Shown here one piece after another: positions 8,468-20,125 of a stretch of 64,000 bases of DNA (within the stretch, counting starts at the first letter, position 1; each line of letters starts with the position of its first letter). Source of the stretch: an uncultured Rivibacter sp. (GTDB lineage Bacteria; Pseudomonadota; Gammaproteobacteria; Burkholderiales; Burkholderiaceae); assembly GCA_946480925.1 (NCBI GenBank), contig CAMLLU010000017.1, positions 24,767-88,766 on the forward strand. The letters run 5' to 3'. A program made the translations under genes and the position numbers. Under the pieces are notes generated by a model. That model was given only the letters and a program-made list of their open reading frames with translations. It was not told the DNA's origin and searched no databases.

Positions 8468-11400
8468 TCAGTTCACCACGTAGACCATGGCCGAGCGGGC
8501 CGGCAGCGTGAAGCGGCCGGTGGCCGGCTCGTAGGCGGCTTGCGCCTTCACGCGGGGGTCGGACGCGGAAGCCGCGGCCTGCACCGGGTGCAGCACGTAG
8601 GCCTTGCCTTTTTCGGCGTCGAGGGTCACCTGCTGGGCCACCTTGTCGACGTTGACGAAATACATGAGCTCCTTGAAGCCGGCGCCCGCGTAGCCGTTGC
8701 CGTCCAGGTGGCCCGCAATGACCACCGGGTTCTGCGCCGAGCCGGTGTTGTGGAACCTGAGCCGGGCCTTCACGTCGTCGGCTGTGCGCAGGCGAAAGAG
8801 CGTGGAGCTCGAGCGGATCTTCAGCAGGTCGCGGAACATGTCGCGCGCAAGAGCGATGTCGGCACCCGCCGGCTTGATGCTGCCGTTGGCCAGCAGCGGC
8901 TTGATCACTGCGTAGTTGTCACCGTTGTCGCCCGCCGGCGGCGCGCCGGTGGCGAAGTAGTTGTCGCCATAGCTCCAGTCGATGCGGTTGAACCAGTCGC
9001 CCGAGTTGTAGCTGTTGCGGTCCAGGCTCTTGGAGCGCAGCGTGTCGATGCCTGCGTGGAAGTAGCTCACGCCCTGGCTGAACACGTTGAGCGCGGCGCC
9101 CAGCATCTGCACGCGGGCACGGTCGGCCGTGCTGGTGCCCACCGGCAACTTGTAGACGTTGATGTCGAACAGCGTCTGGTTGTCGTGGTTCTCGACGTAG
9201 TTCACCACCTCGCCCGGCTGCGTCACGTAGCCGGCCGGCTGGCCGTTGTAGTCGAGCTGCTGCAGTTGCTGGGTAGCGTCCCAGTGCGTGGTGAGCGTGT
9301 AGTCGCGGATGGAGCCTGCCAGGCCCACCTTCACGAGGTCGGCCGACCACATGAGATCCGTGCGCGTCTTGCCGCCGCCGCTGCCGTTGTCGTCGTAGAA
9401 CATGCCGTTGATGTAGCCCTGGTTCTTCATGAGATCGAGCCCGCCGTCGAACGGGCCGCCACCGCGGATGTGGTCGCGCGCACGGTCGCTGAAGGTGCCG
9501 ATGCCCGAACCGTTGAGCGACAGCTGCGAGGCCTGCACGAAGCGCGCGCCGTTGGCCACCTCGCCGAAATTCCAGCCTTCGCCGATGAGGTGGATCTCGC
9601 GGCCGGCGGCTGCCGCGAGCCTGGCCTTCATGTCTTCCATCACCGCCCTCGGCTGGTGGGCCATGAGGTCGAAGCGGAAGCTGTCGATCTTGTACTGCGT
9701 GGCCCAGGTGAGCACCGAGTCCGTCATCAGCTTGGCCATCATCGCGTTCTCGGTCGCGGTGTTGTCGCAGCAGGTGGACTTCTCCACCGCGCCGGTCGCG
9801 TTGAGGCGGTGGTAGTAGCCCGGCACGATGCGGTCGAGCACCGCCTTCTCCGTCTGGCCCGAAGCGCTGGTGTGGTTGTAGACCACGTCCATGCCCACGC
9901 GCAGGCCGGCGGCGTGCAGCGCCATCACCATCTGGCGGAACTCGATGATGCGTCTGGCCCCGTCAGCCGCGTCGCTGGCATAGCTGCCTTCCGGCGCGGT
10001 GTAGTGGTAGGGGTCGTAACCCCAGTTGAAGCAGTCGGCGTCCTTCACGGCGCCGATGGCCGCCTGCTGCGTTTCGTCGGCCGGGCCGCCCGTGACCGCC
10101 GGCGTCACGCAGCCGCTCTCGGGCACGGTGGCGATGTCGAACACCGGCAGCAGGTGCACGTCGGTGAGGCCTGCCTGCGCCAGCGCCTTCAAGTGCTTCA
10201 TGCCATTGGACGAGCCTTCGGTGAACGCGAGGTACTTGCCGCGATGGGCCGTCGACACCGACGCGTCGTTGATCGAGAAGTCACGCACGTGCAGCTCGTA
10301 GATCGTCATGTCCACCTGCGAAGCCACGGTGTTCGGCACGGGCGTGGTGTCCCAGCCGGCGGGCTTGAGGTGGGCGGCCGACAGGTCGGCGATGTAGGCG
10401 CGCCTGGAGTCGGTCGTGAGGCTCACGGAATACGGGTCGCTGACGAAGTTGCGCACCAGGCCCACGCCGCGCACGAACACCTCGACCGTGAAGCGGTAGT
10501 ACTTGCCCGAGAGGTCGCCGCTGCGTGTGGCGCTCCAGACGCCGGTGGCCGCGTCGAAGGCCATCTCGTCGTAGGTCACCGCGGGGCCTGAGCCCGAGTC
10601 GTAGGTGTAGACCGTGACCTTCTGGGCGGTGGGGGCCCACAGCTTGAAGCGTGTCGAGCCGCCGGCGATCGACACGCCCAGGTCGGTCACCGCGGTCGCC
10701 GCGGCATACAGGTCATCCAGTGCACCGGCCATCTGGGCAGTGGTGGCGTTCTGCACCTTGCCGGCGGCGTCTTCCTGCACCAGCACCAGTTGCGACTTGT
10801 GCAGCGTGCCGAGCCGCGTGAGGTCGGCGTCCTGCACCGCCAGCACCACGCCGGCCTCGACGTACTTGAAACGTTGCGCCGCGGCCGCCGGCACGGTGCC
10901 GGTGAAGACATCGAGCGTGATGGAACCATCGGCACCGCTGATGGCTGCGTCCTTCGCCGCGACGATCTGGCCGTTGGCCGAGTGGTAGAGCTTGAAGCTG
11001 CCCGAGCTGTCCACGCGCGGCCACTTCAGGAGCTGCCTGTCGAGCCAGCAGGCCTTCGCGTCGGTGGTCGAGACGGCGCGCGTGTCGGGCGCCGAGGTGT
11101 AGACGGTCGCATCGCCCTGCACCAGCCACACCTCGCCCACCTGGTTGGCCACCGACGTGAGCGCGGCGTAGTCCACCCTGATGTTGCCGTCGCGTCCGTC
11201 CTTGTCGTTTTCGTTCGGCGCCATGCCGTGGATGATGAATTCCAGCGCCTTGCGGTTGGCCGGGTCGTCCTTCGGGTTGAGCACCGGGATCTCGAACACC
11301 GCTTCGGCTGCGCTCGTGCTGGCGCTGTTGAAGTCGGCAAAGGCCGCGGGCGCGTTCCACACGTTGATGGTCACGCCGGCCTTCAAGCCGCTCACGTCGA

Positions 11401-12016
11401 TGCCGCCGCCGTCCCAGATATGCACGCCCCAGTTCGCATAGGCCGCGTCGTAGCGCTTGTAGTGCACGCGCACGGCCTTGATGTCCGGCGCGCCGGCCGA
11501 GACCGGATTGGAGAGGTAGGTGGTCGCATCGCCCTCGATGCGCCAGATCTCGTTCCTGCCGCTCGTGAGCACGTGTTTCTGGTCGGCCCCACCGTGATCC
11601 TTGGCGTCGCCGTTGTGGAAGAGATAGCCCACCTCGCCCGCGGCGGCTTGCAGCGGCACGTCGTAGATGGCGCCGAACGCATCGCTGCCGCTCGGGTTCC
11701 AGCCGGCGTTCCAGCCCGGGTCCTTGGCGGCACCCCAGCTGTGCACCTGCCAGCCGTTGGTGTTGCCGTCGATCCGGCGGTAGTGAATGGTCAACGAGGT
11801 GGCCACGCCACCCCCGCCGCCCGGCGACGAAGCGGCAGGCACCGCCGCCAGCACGGTGGCGAAGTCGGTGGTGTTGCCCACTTCCAGCGGGCTGGGTGAT
11901 GGGGGCGGTGTTGGGCCATCGTCTCCGCCCCCGCAGGCCGACAACAGAACAGCACCCACCAACACGCACGCCGAAGCAAGTGCCCTGGCCCATGAAACGA
12001 CGAAAGCGCTTTTCAC
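8468..12016 (-). CDS. Secreted pullulanase-type alpha-1,6-glucosidase lipoprotein (GH13)
   Basis: Pullulanases hydrolyse alpha-1,6 branch points in pullulan, starch and glycogen. The 1182-residue product has a lipoprotein signal with lipobox LSAC (Cys28). Two bacterial pullulanase-associated / CBM41-like starch-binding modules follow (about 60-290), each with [11 protein letters not shown] or [15 protein letters not shown] starts, then linker domains, a CBM48 module (about 430-530) and the GH13 barrel. Catalytic regions are DVVYNHT (about 709), SFRFDLMAH with the nucleophile Asp (about 780), IGEGWNFGE with the acid/base Glu (about 812) and [11 protein letters not shown] (about 944). The C-terminal beta domain is present. 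I chose the GTG at 12016 because AAGGAG sits 5 bases upstream and the signal peptide then begins directly; the frame extends to 12145 without a signal. The product is anchored to the outer or inner membrane by lipid. Confidence 0.93.
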   Translation of the reverse strand: MKSAFVVSWARALASACVLVGAVLLSACGGGDDGPTPPPSPSPLEVGNTTDFATVLAAVPAASSPGGGGGVATSLTIHYRRIDGNTNGWQVHSWGAAKDPGWNAGWNPSGSDAFGAIYDVPLQAAAGEVGYLFHNGDAKDHGGADQKHVLTSGRNEIWRIEGDATTYLSNPVSAGAPDIKAVRVHYKRYDAAYANWGVHIWDGGGIDVSGLKAGVTINVWNAPAAFADFNSASTSAAEAVFEIPVLNPKDDPANRKALEFIIHGMAPNENDKDGRDGNIRVDYAALTSVANQVGEVWLVQGDATVYTSAPDTRAVSTTDAKACWLDRQLLKWPRVDSSGSFKLYHSANGQIVAAKDAAISGADGSITLDVFTGTVPAAAAQRFKYVEAGVVLAVQDADLTRLGTLHKSQLVLVQEDAAGKVQNATTAQMAGALDDLYAAATAVTDLGVSIAGGSTRFKLWAPTAQKVTVYTYDSGSGPAVTYDEMAFDAATGVWSATRSGDLSGKYYRFTVEVFVRGVGLVRNFVSDPYSVSLTTDSRRAYIADLSAAHLKPAGWDTTPVPNTVASQVDMTIYELHVRDFSINDASVSTAHRGKYLAFTEGSSNGMKHLKALAQAGLTDVHLLPVFDIATVPESGCVTPAVTGGPADETQQAAIGAVKDADCFNWGYDPYHYTAPEGSYASDAADGARRIIEFRQMVMALHAAGLRVGMDVVYNHTSASGQTEKAVLDRIVPGYYHRLNATGAVEKSTCCDNTATENAMMAKLMTDSVLTWATQYKIDSFRFDLMAHQPRAVMEDMKARLAAAAGREIHLIGEGWNFGEVANGARFVQASQLSLNGSGIGTFSDRARDHIRGGGPFDGGLDLMKNQGYINGMFYDDNGSGGGKTRTDLMWSADLVKVGLAGSIRDYTLTTHWDATQQLQQLDYNGQPAGYVTQPGEVVNYVENHDNQTLFDINVYKLPVGTSTADRARVQMLGAALNVFSQGVSYFHAGIDTLRSKSLDRNSYNSGDWFNRIDWSYGDNYFATGAPPAGDNGDNYAVIKPLLANGSIKPAGADIALARDMFRDLLKIRSSSTLFRLRTADDVKARLRFHNTGSAQNPVVIAGHLDGNGYAGAGFKELMYFVNVDKVAQQVTLDAEKGKAYVLHPVQAAASASDPRVKAQAAYEPATGRFTLPARSAMVYVVN

Positions 12017-12393
12017 TTTGACTCCTTGCCAGCCGCGGTCGGCTGCTTTGCGCGCATCGTATGGAGCCAAACTACACAAACATCGCAGGGAGTTCCCTAG
12101 GTGGACTCTTGTTTTATCTGTAGTCTCATGCCCGTCACGCCGCACTACGGTAATGAAACTACTTTTATGGCGCCGGAACTACGACGGCTGGCACTTCCTG
12201 CAGTCCTACAGCCGCCCGACCTCCAGGACGACGCGACCCGCCAAGCCCCGCACCTATGCTGCATTGACTTCCGGTCACGGCCCGGCACAACCCGTCACAG
12301 TTCAGAGCCCCCCTCGTCGTCGCAGCTCATCCCATCTAGAGTTGGCGACTCCCCGCAAAACCACAGAAGCCCGGCACATGGGCCCGCCGATGC
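12017..12393. promoter_or_regulatory. Divergent intergenic region, pullulanase / antiporter
   Basis: This 377-base gap separates the pullulanase (left, minus) from the antiporter (right, plus). Nothing in it reads as a gene. It contains several copies of an AACTAC-type hexamer: AAACTACA at 12069-12076, AAACTAC at 12156-12162, AACTAC at 12177-12182, and the inverted form TGTAGT at 12119-12124. AAACTACA recurs 37 bases upstream of the alpha-amylase gene (14922-14929), so it may be an operator for starch genes; this is inference. I see no convincing sigma-70 pair. Confidence 0.35.
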
Positions 12394-13668
12394 ATGAGCG
12401 TCTCCATTCATAGCCAGACCCTGCTGTCCTACGTCGCCTCGGCGGCCTCGTCGGCGCCGCTGTACACGCTCGAAGGCCTGCGCAGCGCCGACCCGGTGCT
12501 GGGCCTGGCCCTGCTGATGATCGTGGCCCTGGTGGCCGGCGAGGCCGTGCACCGGCTCACCAAGCTGCCGCGCACCGTGGGGCAGATGCTGGTGGGCGCG
12601 CTGGCCAGCCCCCTGGCGCTGCGCCTGCTCGACCGCACCGACCTCGACCCCTGGAAGCCGCTGATCGACCTGGCGGTGGGCGTGCTGGTGTTCGAACTCG
12701 GTAGCCGCATCCGCCCCCGCTGGCTGCTCGACAACCCCTGGCTCACGCTGAGCTGCGTGTGCGAAGCCGTCTTCGCCGGCCTGCTGGTGACCTGGGCCTT
12801 GATGCTGCTGGGCGCACCGGCTTATTCCGCCGTGCTGGCGGGCGCGGTGGCAATGTCCACCTCGCCGGTCATCACGATGACGGTGATCCACGAGGCCCAG
12901 CCGCGCGGCCAGGTCACGGAACGGGTGCTCATGATGGCCGCGCTCAACAGCGTGCTGGCCGTGCTGGCGCTCAAGGCCTGGCGCGTGGCCGTGTCGGCCG
13001 ACGCCGCCGCGCCCGGCGTGGACTGGCAGCCGGCGCTGGTGAACGCCGTCTACGTGCTGTCGGGCTCCTTCGTGCTGGGCGCCGTGGCCGGCATCCTGCT
13101 CACCTACCTGGCGCGCTGGGCACAAGGCAGCAACACCAGCCTGGGCGTGCTGCAGATCGCGCTGGTGGTGCTGGCCGCCATGCTGGCCGCGCAGTGGATG
13201 CTTTCGCCGCTGCTGGCGCTGCTGCTGGCCGGCGTGGTGGCGCGCGCCCGCATGAGCCACCGCCTCACGGTGGAGCCGCAGTTGGGCACCGCGGGCGCCG
13301 CGCTCACGGTGCTGTTGTTCCTGTCCATCGGCGTGCTCTCCACGCTCGACGACCTGGTGCGGCTGTGGCCGTGGGTGGTGGCCATCGTGCTGGCCCGCCT
13401 GGCCGGCAAGGCCGCCGCCGTGTTCGCGCTGGCACGCCCCAGCGGGCTGGGCTGGCACCAGGCGGCAGCGCTCACACTATCGCTGCAACCCATGACCAAC
13501 GTGGCGGTGCTGCTGGCCGCCACCACCTTCGGCTGGCCGGGCGAGACGCCCGCACCCGACGCCGCGATGCTGCAGTCGCTGCTGATCGCCACCACGCTGA
13601 TGCAGCTCACCGGCCCATGGTGGACGCAGCTGGGCCTGGGCACCATCGCCAAGGAAACCAAGGGCTGA
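12394..13668 (+). CDS. Cation:proton antiporter (CPA2-like membrane protein)
   Basis: The 424-residue protein is almost entirely hydrophobic, with about 11 predicted membrane helices. It shows CPA2-type features: an early helix pair with [21 protein letters not shown], then [19 protein letters not shown], which matches the half-helix crossing of Na+/H+ antiporters, and [18 protein letters not shown], the position of the unwound helix that binds the ion. The typical twin Asp is reduced, so the coupling ion is uncertain. There is no C-terminal TrkA-N domain. Its stop lies 32 bases before the next gene, which has its own AGGAGA site, so the two are probably co-transcribed. Exchange of Na+ or K+ for H+ is inferred from the fold. 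Confidence 0.8.
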   Translation: MSVSIHSQTLLSYVASAASSAPLYTLEGLRSADPVLGLALLMIVALVAGEAVHRLTKLPRTVGQMLVGALASPLALRLLDRTDLDPWKPLIDLAVGVLVFELGSRIRPRWLLDNPWLTLSCVCEAVFAGLLVTWALMLLGAPAYSAVLAGAVAMSTSPVITMTVIHEAQPRGQVTERVLMMAALNSVLAVLALKAWRVAVSADAAAPGVDWQPALVNAVYVLSGSFVLGAVAGILLTYLARWAQGSNTSLGVLQIALVVLAAMLAAQWMLSPLLALLLAGVVARARMSHRLTVEPQLGTAGAALTVLLFLSIGVLSTLDDLVRLWPWVVAIVLARLAGKAAAVFALARPSGLGWHQAAALTLSLQPMTNVAVLLAATTFGWPGETPAPDAAMLQSLLIATTLMQLTGPWWTQLGLGTIAKETKG

Positions 13669-13700
13669 CCGGCCGCCCCGCCCCCTCAGGAGAACAAGCC

Positions 13701-14813
13701 ATGCCGCTGCAAGACTTCGCCACTTCCGAAGCGCTGACCATGGGCGTCGAGCTGGAGCTGCAGCTCGTCGGCACGCACGACTTCGACCTCGTGCCGCAAG
13801 CCGAAGACCTGCTGCGCGAGACCGCCAAGCACACCGGCGCCTGGGACATCAAGCCCGAGATCACGCGCAGCATGATCGAGATCGGCACCTCCATCCAGCG
13901 CGAGCACGCGCCGCTGGTGGCCGAGCTGCGCGACATGCGCGACCAGCTCGCCCGCGCCGCGCGCCGGCTCAACATCGCCATTGCCGGCGGCGGCACGCAC
14001 GCCTTCCAGCACTGGAGCGAGCAGCAGATCTTCCCGACCGAGCGCTTTCGCTACATCAGCGAGCTGTACGGCTACCTCGCCAAGCAGTTCACCGTGTTCG
14101 GCCAGCACGTGCACATCGGCTGCCCCAGCGGTGACGAAGCGCTGTGGCTGCTGCATGCTCTTTCCCGCTACGTGCCGCACTTCATCGCGCTCTCGGCCTC
14201 GTCGCCCTTCGTGCAGGGGCAGGACACCGGCTTCGACTCGGCACGGCTCAACTCCGTGTTCGCCTTTCCGCTCTCGGGCCGCGCGCCCTTCACACGCAGT
14301 TGGGACGAGTTCAACGTCTTCTTCGACAAGATGACCGCCACCGGCGTGGTGCAGTCGATGAAGGACTTCTACTGGGACATCCGCCCCAAGCCCGAGTACG
14401 GGACCATCGAGCTGCGCGTGTGCGACACGCCGCTCACGGTGGAAAAGGCCGCCGCGCTGGCGTGCTACCTGCAGACCATCTGCCGCTACCTGCGCGAAGA
14501 GCAACCCTTCGAGCCCACCGAAGACGACTACCTCGTCTACACCTTCAACCGCTTCCAGGCCTGCCGCTTCGGGCTCGACGGCGAGATCGTCGACCCCAAG
14601 ACCAAGAACCGCCAGAAGCTGCGCGACGACATCCTGCGCACACTGGCACGCATTGACGGCCACGCGCTCGACCTGCGCGCGCTCGACGCAATGAACCTGA
14701 TCCGCGACTCCCTCTTCGCCAGCAACGACTCCGGCTGGCTGCGCCAGCAGCGGCGCGAACACCGCCCGCTGTCGGCCGTGGTGGAGCAGGCCGCCATGCG
14801 ATGGATGGGGTGA
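13701..14813 (+). CDS. YbdK-type carboxylate-amine ligase (glutamate-cysteine ligase 2 family)
   Basis: The 370-residue protein belongs to the GCS2/YbdK family, ATP-dependent enzymes that join a carboxylate to an amine; E. coli YbdK has weak gamma-glutamylcysteine ligase activity but its real substrate is unknown. Family motifs visible are [12 protein letters not shown] at residues 12-23 (the ATP/metal site), [26 protein letters not shown] (about 133-148) and [16 protein letters not shown]. Length is typical. The frame is open far upstream inside the antiporter gene, but the ATG at 13701 follows an AGGAGA site and gives the usual start. It forms a likely two-gene unit with the antiporter. Confidence 0.9.
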   Translation: MPLQDFATSEALTMGVELELQLVGTHDFDLVPQAEDLLRETAKHTGAWDIKPEITRSMIEIGTSIQREHAPLVAELRDMRDQLARAARRLNIAIAGGGTHAFQHWSEQQIFPTERFRYISELYGYLAKQFTVFGQHVHIGCPSGDEALWLLHALSRYVPHFIALSASSPFVQGQDTGFDSARLNSVFAFPLSGRAPFTRSWDEFNVFFDKMTATGVVQSMKDFYWDIRPKPEYGTIELRVCDTPLTVEKAAALACYLQTICRYLREEQPFEPTEDDYLVYTFNRFQACRFGLDGEIVDPKTKNRQKLRDDILRTLARIDGHALDLRALDAMNLIRDSLFASNDSGWLRQQRREHRPLSAVVEQAAMRWMG

Positions 14814-14965
14814 GCGCCGCAAACAGAAGTTCAACTACACCGGGTACTCGGGACTTTCCCTCGGTTCCTGCGCGTAACCTTCATTCTTAGCTGGCAGCAT
14901 GTTGCATCAAGGCGAGTAGGCAAACTACATTCCGGCCCGTTCGTTGTTTCAGACCGGAATCCGTC

Positions 14966-16576
<1,611 letters not shown>

Positions 16577-16937
16577 GGGACTGGCCGGCTGAGGCCGAGG
16601 AGGGAGTCCGCGGGAGCCACCGCCGGATTGGCGGCGCTTATCAGTTACGCCTGCGTCCGGCAGTGCCCACGAAACCTTGGGAAATGCGACAGCACCGTTG
16701 ATGGTGCTGTCGCCTTCGGAATTGGCGCCCCTGTTGAGGACATCTGTGCAAGATGCCGAGGGCCCGGGGCGCGACCCTGCTCATTTGTCACCAGCTCGTC
16801 CGCCCGGTCTTGCGACCCCTGCACGAGCGGTGACAACGGCGTTCATTGTGGGCGCCCGGCGCACAGCGTGAATCACCAAAACGAGGGAGCTTCGCCCCCT
16901 TATTCCGGTGTTGAGGCAGCACCCGCGGCAGGTTGCT
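16577..16937. other. Intergenic region with two large inverted repeats
   Basis: No gene is convincing in this 361-base stretch between two genes that converge. It holds a perfect 11-bp stem, GCGACAGCACC / GGTGCTGTCGC (16686-16696 with 16703-16713, six-base loop), without a T tract, and a longer imperfect hairpin with arms 16785-16799 and 16823-16836 (TTGTCACC...GGTGACAA with one unpaired base). Both could end transcription or form part of a small RNA; the sequence does not decide. Confidence 0.45.
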
Positions 16938-19172
16938 TCAATGCATCGGCGTGAGCTCGACGGGCACGCCGCTCAGCACCGCGTTGCCCGACAGCGGGTC
17001 GCGTGCGTTCTCGCTCAGCAAGGCATTGAGGTTGGCCCCCGGCCGCTCGGCCGCCACGTGCATCAGCGTGCCCGGCTGTCCGTGCCCCCAGCCATGCGGC
17101 AGGCTCACCACGCCGGGCATCATCGCGTCGCTCAACTCCACCTGCGCATCCACCGACTGGCCGTTCACACCGGTGATCCGCGCAGGCGCGCCGTCCTGCA
17201 GGCCCAGCCGCTGCGCATCGCTCGGGTGCACGAGCGCGGTGCAGCGGAACGGGCCCTTGGCGAGCGTGGGCAGGTTGTGCAGCCAGCTGTTGTTGCAGCG
17301 CACCTGGCGCCGCCCCACGATCACGAGATCGGGCACCGGCTGCGCGAGATCGGCCTCTACACGTGAGAGATCGGCCAGCAGCATCGCCGGCGCCAGCTCG
17401 ACCTTGCCAGAAGGCGTGCGCAGCACTTCAGGAATGCGTGGCTGCAGCGCGCCGAGGTCGATGCCGCCCGGTGCGGCTTTCACCTTCGCCAACGTCAAGC
17501 CTTCGGGCCTGGCACCGAACTGGTCGCCATAAGGGCCTGCACGCAAGGCCGCTTCGAGCAGGCGCTCGGGGCCTTGGTAGCGCGACACCGCGGCCATCAC
17601 CGCATCGGCATGTGCGCCCGCGGTCTTGGCGAGTTCAGCCTTCAGCAACTCGTCGTCGAGCGCACGCGCATCGACCTGTGCGCCCTTGCCCTGCAGGATG
17701 CCCACGAGCTTGAGCACGATCTCCCACTCCGCCGGCTGCCCCGGCGGCGGCGCGAACACCGGCTCGCTGTAGCGCGCATGGTTGCGATGCGACAGCTGCG
17801 GGAACGCGGCGTCGTAGTGCGATTCCTCGAAGGGCGACAAGCCGGGCAGGATCACGTCCGCATGGCGCGTGGTCTCGTTGAGGTAGATGTCCATGCACAC
17901 CATGAAGTCGAGCTGCTCCAGCGCCGCGCCCAGCCGCTGGCCGTTGGGCGCGGAAAGCACCGGGTTGGCGGCCAGCGTGAGCAGCGCACGCACCTGGCCT
18001 TCACCGGGCGTTTCGATCTCTTCGGCCAGGCAGCCCGCGGGCAGCTCGCCGAACACTTCAGGCGCGCTGCTCACGCGGGCCTTGTGCCGGCCGACCACGA
18101 TGCCGCGCCCGCTGCCCGGCCGGCCCATCGAGTTCTGCTGGAAGGCCGCCGCCTTGGGGAACATCGCGCCGCCGGGTGCGTCCAGGTGACCGGTCAGCAC
18201 GTTGAGCACGTCGACCAGCCAGCTGGCCAACGTGCCGAAGGCCTGCGTGCAGGTGCCGATGCGGCCGTAGACCGCAGCGCGTTCGGCCTTGGCGAGATCG
18301 CGTGCGAGCTGCCGGATGGTGGCGGCCTCGATACCGCAACGCACCGCCACGCTTTCGGGCGCATAAGGCGTCACCGCTTCGGCCACGGCTTCGAGCCCCG
18401 CCACGTGCGGCGCAAGGTGCTTGAGGTTCACCAGCCCTTCGTCGAACAGCGTGTGCACCATGCCGAGCAGCAGGTACACGTCTGCGCCCGGGCGAATGAA
18501 CAGGTGGCGGCTCGCAAGCTCGGCGGTTTCAGTGCGGCGCGGGTCCACCACCACGAGCTGCCCGCCCCGCGCGCGCAGCGCCTTGGCCTTGCCACGGAAG
18601 TCCGGCACCGTCCACATGCTGCCGTTGCTCACCGCCGGGTTGGCGCCCAGCATCAGCAGGAAGTCGCAGCGTTCGATGTCGGGCACCGCCACGCTGAGCC
18701 AATGGCCGAACATCAGGCCCGACGACAGCTGCTTGGGCATCTGGTCGAGCGTGGAGGCCGAGAAGTAGTTGCGCGTGCCGGCCGCGCGGATGAGCCGCGG
18801 CAGATACGCCGCGATGCCGAGCTTGTGCACCGTGGGGTTGCCCAGCACGAGGCCCAGCGCATCGCGGCCGTGCTGCTCGATGATCGGCACGAGCCGGCGT
18901 TCGATCTCGGCAAAGGCCTCGTCCCAGCTCGCCTCCACGAAGCGGCCGTCGCGCTTGACGAGCGGCGTGCGCAGCCGGTCGGGGTCTTCGTGCAGGTCTT
19001 TCAGCGCCACGCCCTTGGGGCAGATGTAGCCGGCGCTGAACACGTCTTCTGCGTGGCCGCGGATGGAGATCACGCGGCCCTCGGCCACCTTGAGTTCGAG
19101 CCCGCAGCACGCTTCGCACAGCGGGCAGATGCGGTGGACGGTCTTGGCGTTCGCGGCGGCGGGCTGGTTCAT
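16938..19172 (-). CDS. Molybdopterin-dependent oxidoreductase (DMSO reductase / formate dehydrogenase-like)
   Basis: The 744-residue cytoplasmic-type enzyme binds one [4Fe-4S] cluster through Cys16, Cys19, Cys23 and Cys51 (CPLCEACCG and YICPKG) and a molybdenum-bis-pyranopterin cofactor. The central oxidoreductase domain contains LLMLGANPAVSNGSMW and the glycine-rich GRPGSGRG region, and the C-terminal molydopterin-dinucleotide-binding beta barrel contains RRQVRCNNSWLHN and SLPHGWGHGQPG. No Tat signal is present. The segment where the metal ligand normally sits (about residues 135-160) has no Cys and no in-frame TGA, so a Ser or another ligand is likely. A TTG at 19190 is open in frame, but ATG 19172 has an AAAGG site and is preferred. 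No small subunit is adjacent. The substrate is unknown. Confidence 0.85.
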   Translation of the reverse strand: MNQPAAANAKTVHRICPLCEACCGLELKVAEGRVISIRGHAEDVFSAGYICPKGVALKDLHEDPDRLRTPLVKRDGRFVEASWDEAFAEIERRLVPIIEQHGRDALGLVLGNPTVHKLGIAAYLPRLIRAAGTRNYFSASTLDQMPKQLSSGLMFGHWLSVAVPDIERCDFLLMLGANPAVSNGSMWTVPDFRGKAKALRARGGQLVVVDPRRTETAELASRHLFIRPGADVYLLLGMVHTLFDEGLVNLKHLAPHVAGLEAVAEAVTPYAPESVAVRCGIEAATIRQLARDLAKAERAAVYGRIGTCTQAFGTLASWLVDVLNVLTGHLDAPGGAMFPKAAAFQQNSMGRPGSGRGIVVGRHKARVSSAPEVFGELPAGCLAEEIETPGEGQVRALLTLAANPVLSAPNGQRLGAALEQLDFMVCMDIYLNETTRHADVILPGLSPFEESHYDAAFPQLSHRNHARYSEPVFAPPPGQPAEWEIVLKLVGILQGKGAQVDARALDDELLKAELAKTAGAHADAVMAAVSRYQGPERLLEAALRAGPYGDQFGARPEGLTLAKVKAAPGGIDLGALQPRIPEVLRTPSGKVELAPAMLLADLSRVEADLAQPVPDLVIVGRRQVRCNNSWLHNLPTLAKGPFRCTALVHPSDAQRLGLQDGAPARITGVNGQSVDAQVELSDAMMPGVVSLPHGWGHGQPGTLMHVAAERPGANLNALLSENARDPLSGNAVLSGVPVELTPMH

Positions 19173-19289
19173 GGCTGGCCTTTCGTTCAATGCAGCTTTG
19201 CGCTGCAGGCCAGCATCATGGCCCGGCAGCGCGAGAGCAATGATGTGTGGGGTAATGGCCGGCGCCTATCACCGGCGCGACAGGGCACG

Positions 19290-20021
19290 TCAGGCCGCGG
19301 GCCCCGGGTATTCCCCACCCAGCGCGGCGGTGACGCGGCGCGCTGCCTGCTTCACCGGCTCGGCGAAGCCGGGCTGCAGCCGCTGTGCAGGCATGGTCAG
19401 CGTCACGGCGCCCAGCAATTCGCCCCCGGCGCCGAACACCGGCGCCGACACGCCGGCCAGCTCCGGCACGCGGTCGCCCTGCACCACCACCACCTGGTCG
19501 CGGCGGACTTGCGCATAACGCGCCCCGCGTGCGCCCGAAAACGCCATCAGCACGCGCCCGCCGGCACCTCGGTCGAGCGGCAGCAGCTCGCCCACCGTGG
19601 CGTGGTCGCGCACGGGCTGCGGCGAATCGACGCGGTACAGGCACAGCCGCTGCTCGCCCTGGCGCACGTGGAAAGCCGCGCTCTCACGCGTTTGCGCCAC
19701 CAGTTCGCGCAGCACCGGCATCACCACCGATTCGAGCGAGAACGCCGAGGCGTACACGCCGTGCAGGCGCGCCACTTCGGGCCCCAGTGCGTAGCGCCCA
19801 TCGGCCGAGCGCTGCACGAGGCCCGCATGCTCGAGCGAGGCCAGAAGCCGCAAGGCCGTGCTCTTGTAGAGCTGAGTGCGCTCTGCGAGCTCGGCCAGCG
19901 ACAGCACCGCCGCCCCCGCGCGAAATGCGGCCAGCAGCGAAAGCGCACGGTCGACTGCGGCGGCCCCGCCAGGGGCGGCCTGCTGGTCGGCAACGGAAGG
20001 TTGGGCGGCTTTTCGAGGCAT
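19290..20021 (-). CDS. IclR family transcriptional regulator
   Basis: IclR proteins are dimeric regulators with an N-terminal winged helix and a C-terminal effector-binding domain. The 243-residue product has the helix-turn-helix at about residues 22-75 (AVDRALSLLAAF, then SLAELAERTQLYKSTALRLLASLE) and the effector domain from about 90 to 235, with the typical LPLDRGAGGRVLMAF and VSAPVFGAGGELLGAVTL segments. It is divergent from the HMG-CoA-lyase/CoA-transferase pair, with a 104-base gap containing AGAAC-type repeats; it most likely controls that pair and itself. The effector is unknown. Confidence 0.92.
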   Translation of the reverse strand: MPRKAAQPSVADQQAAPGGAAAVDRALSLLAAFRAGAAVLSLAELAERTQLYKSTALRLLASLEHAGLVQRSADGRYALGPEVARLHGVYASAFSLESVVMPVLRELVAQTRESAAFHVRQGEQRLCLYRVDSPQPVRDHATVGELLPLDRGAGGRVLMAFSGARGARYAQVRRDQVVVVQGDRVPELAGVSAPVFGAGGELLGAVTLTMPAQRLQPGFAEPVKQAARRVTAALGGEYPGPAA

Positions 20022-20079
20022 GGCGGCACAGGGCGCCCGCGCCGTTTGACACGGCAGGCGGCATCGCCCATACTTTTTT

Positions 20080-20111
20080 AGAACTTTGTTCTATCTTATA
20101 GAACTTTTCTG
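20080..20111. promoter_or_regulatory. Candidate IclR operator
   Basis: AGAACTTTGTTCT at 20080-20092 is an inverted repeat of AGAAC with a 3-base centre. A second AGAAC starts at 20100, exactly 20 bases (about two helical turns) from the first, followed by TTTTCTGAAC. The site is 15-46 bases before the HMG-CoA lyase ATG and within the divergent gap. Palindromes of this size are usual for IclR proteins. Confidence 0.6.
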
Positions 20112-20125
20112 AACCGTCAACCACC

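Noticed and set aside
8540..10591. Long plus-strand ORF of 683 codons opposite the pullulanase gene
   Set aside because: It is a shadow of a high-GC coding region: composition is Arg/His/Val-rich, no domain is recognisable, and the minus-strand frame has full GH13 motifs.
16577..16937. Small plus-strand ORFs of 64-108 codons in the gap
   Set aside because: No ribosome sites, no consistent codon bias and they overlap the hairpins.
17574..20081. 835-codon plus-strand ORF across the molybdenum enzyme and IclR genes
   Set aside because: It runs antisense through two well-supported genes, has no ribosome site and shows only His/Arg/Ala-rich shadow composition.
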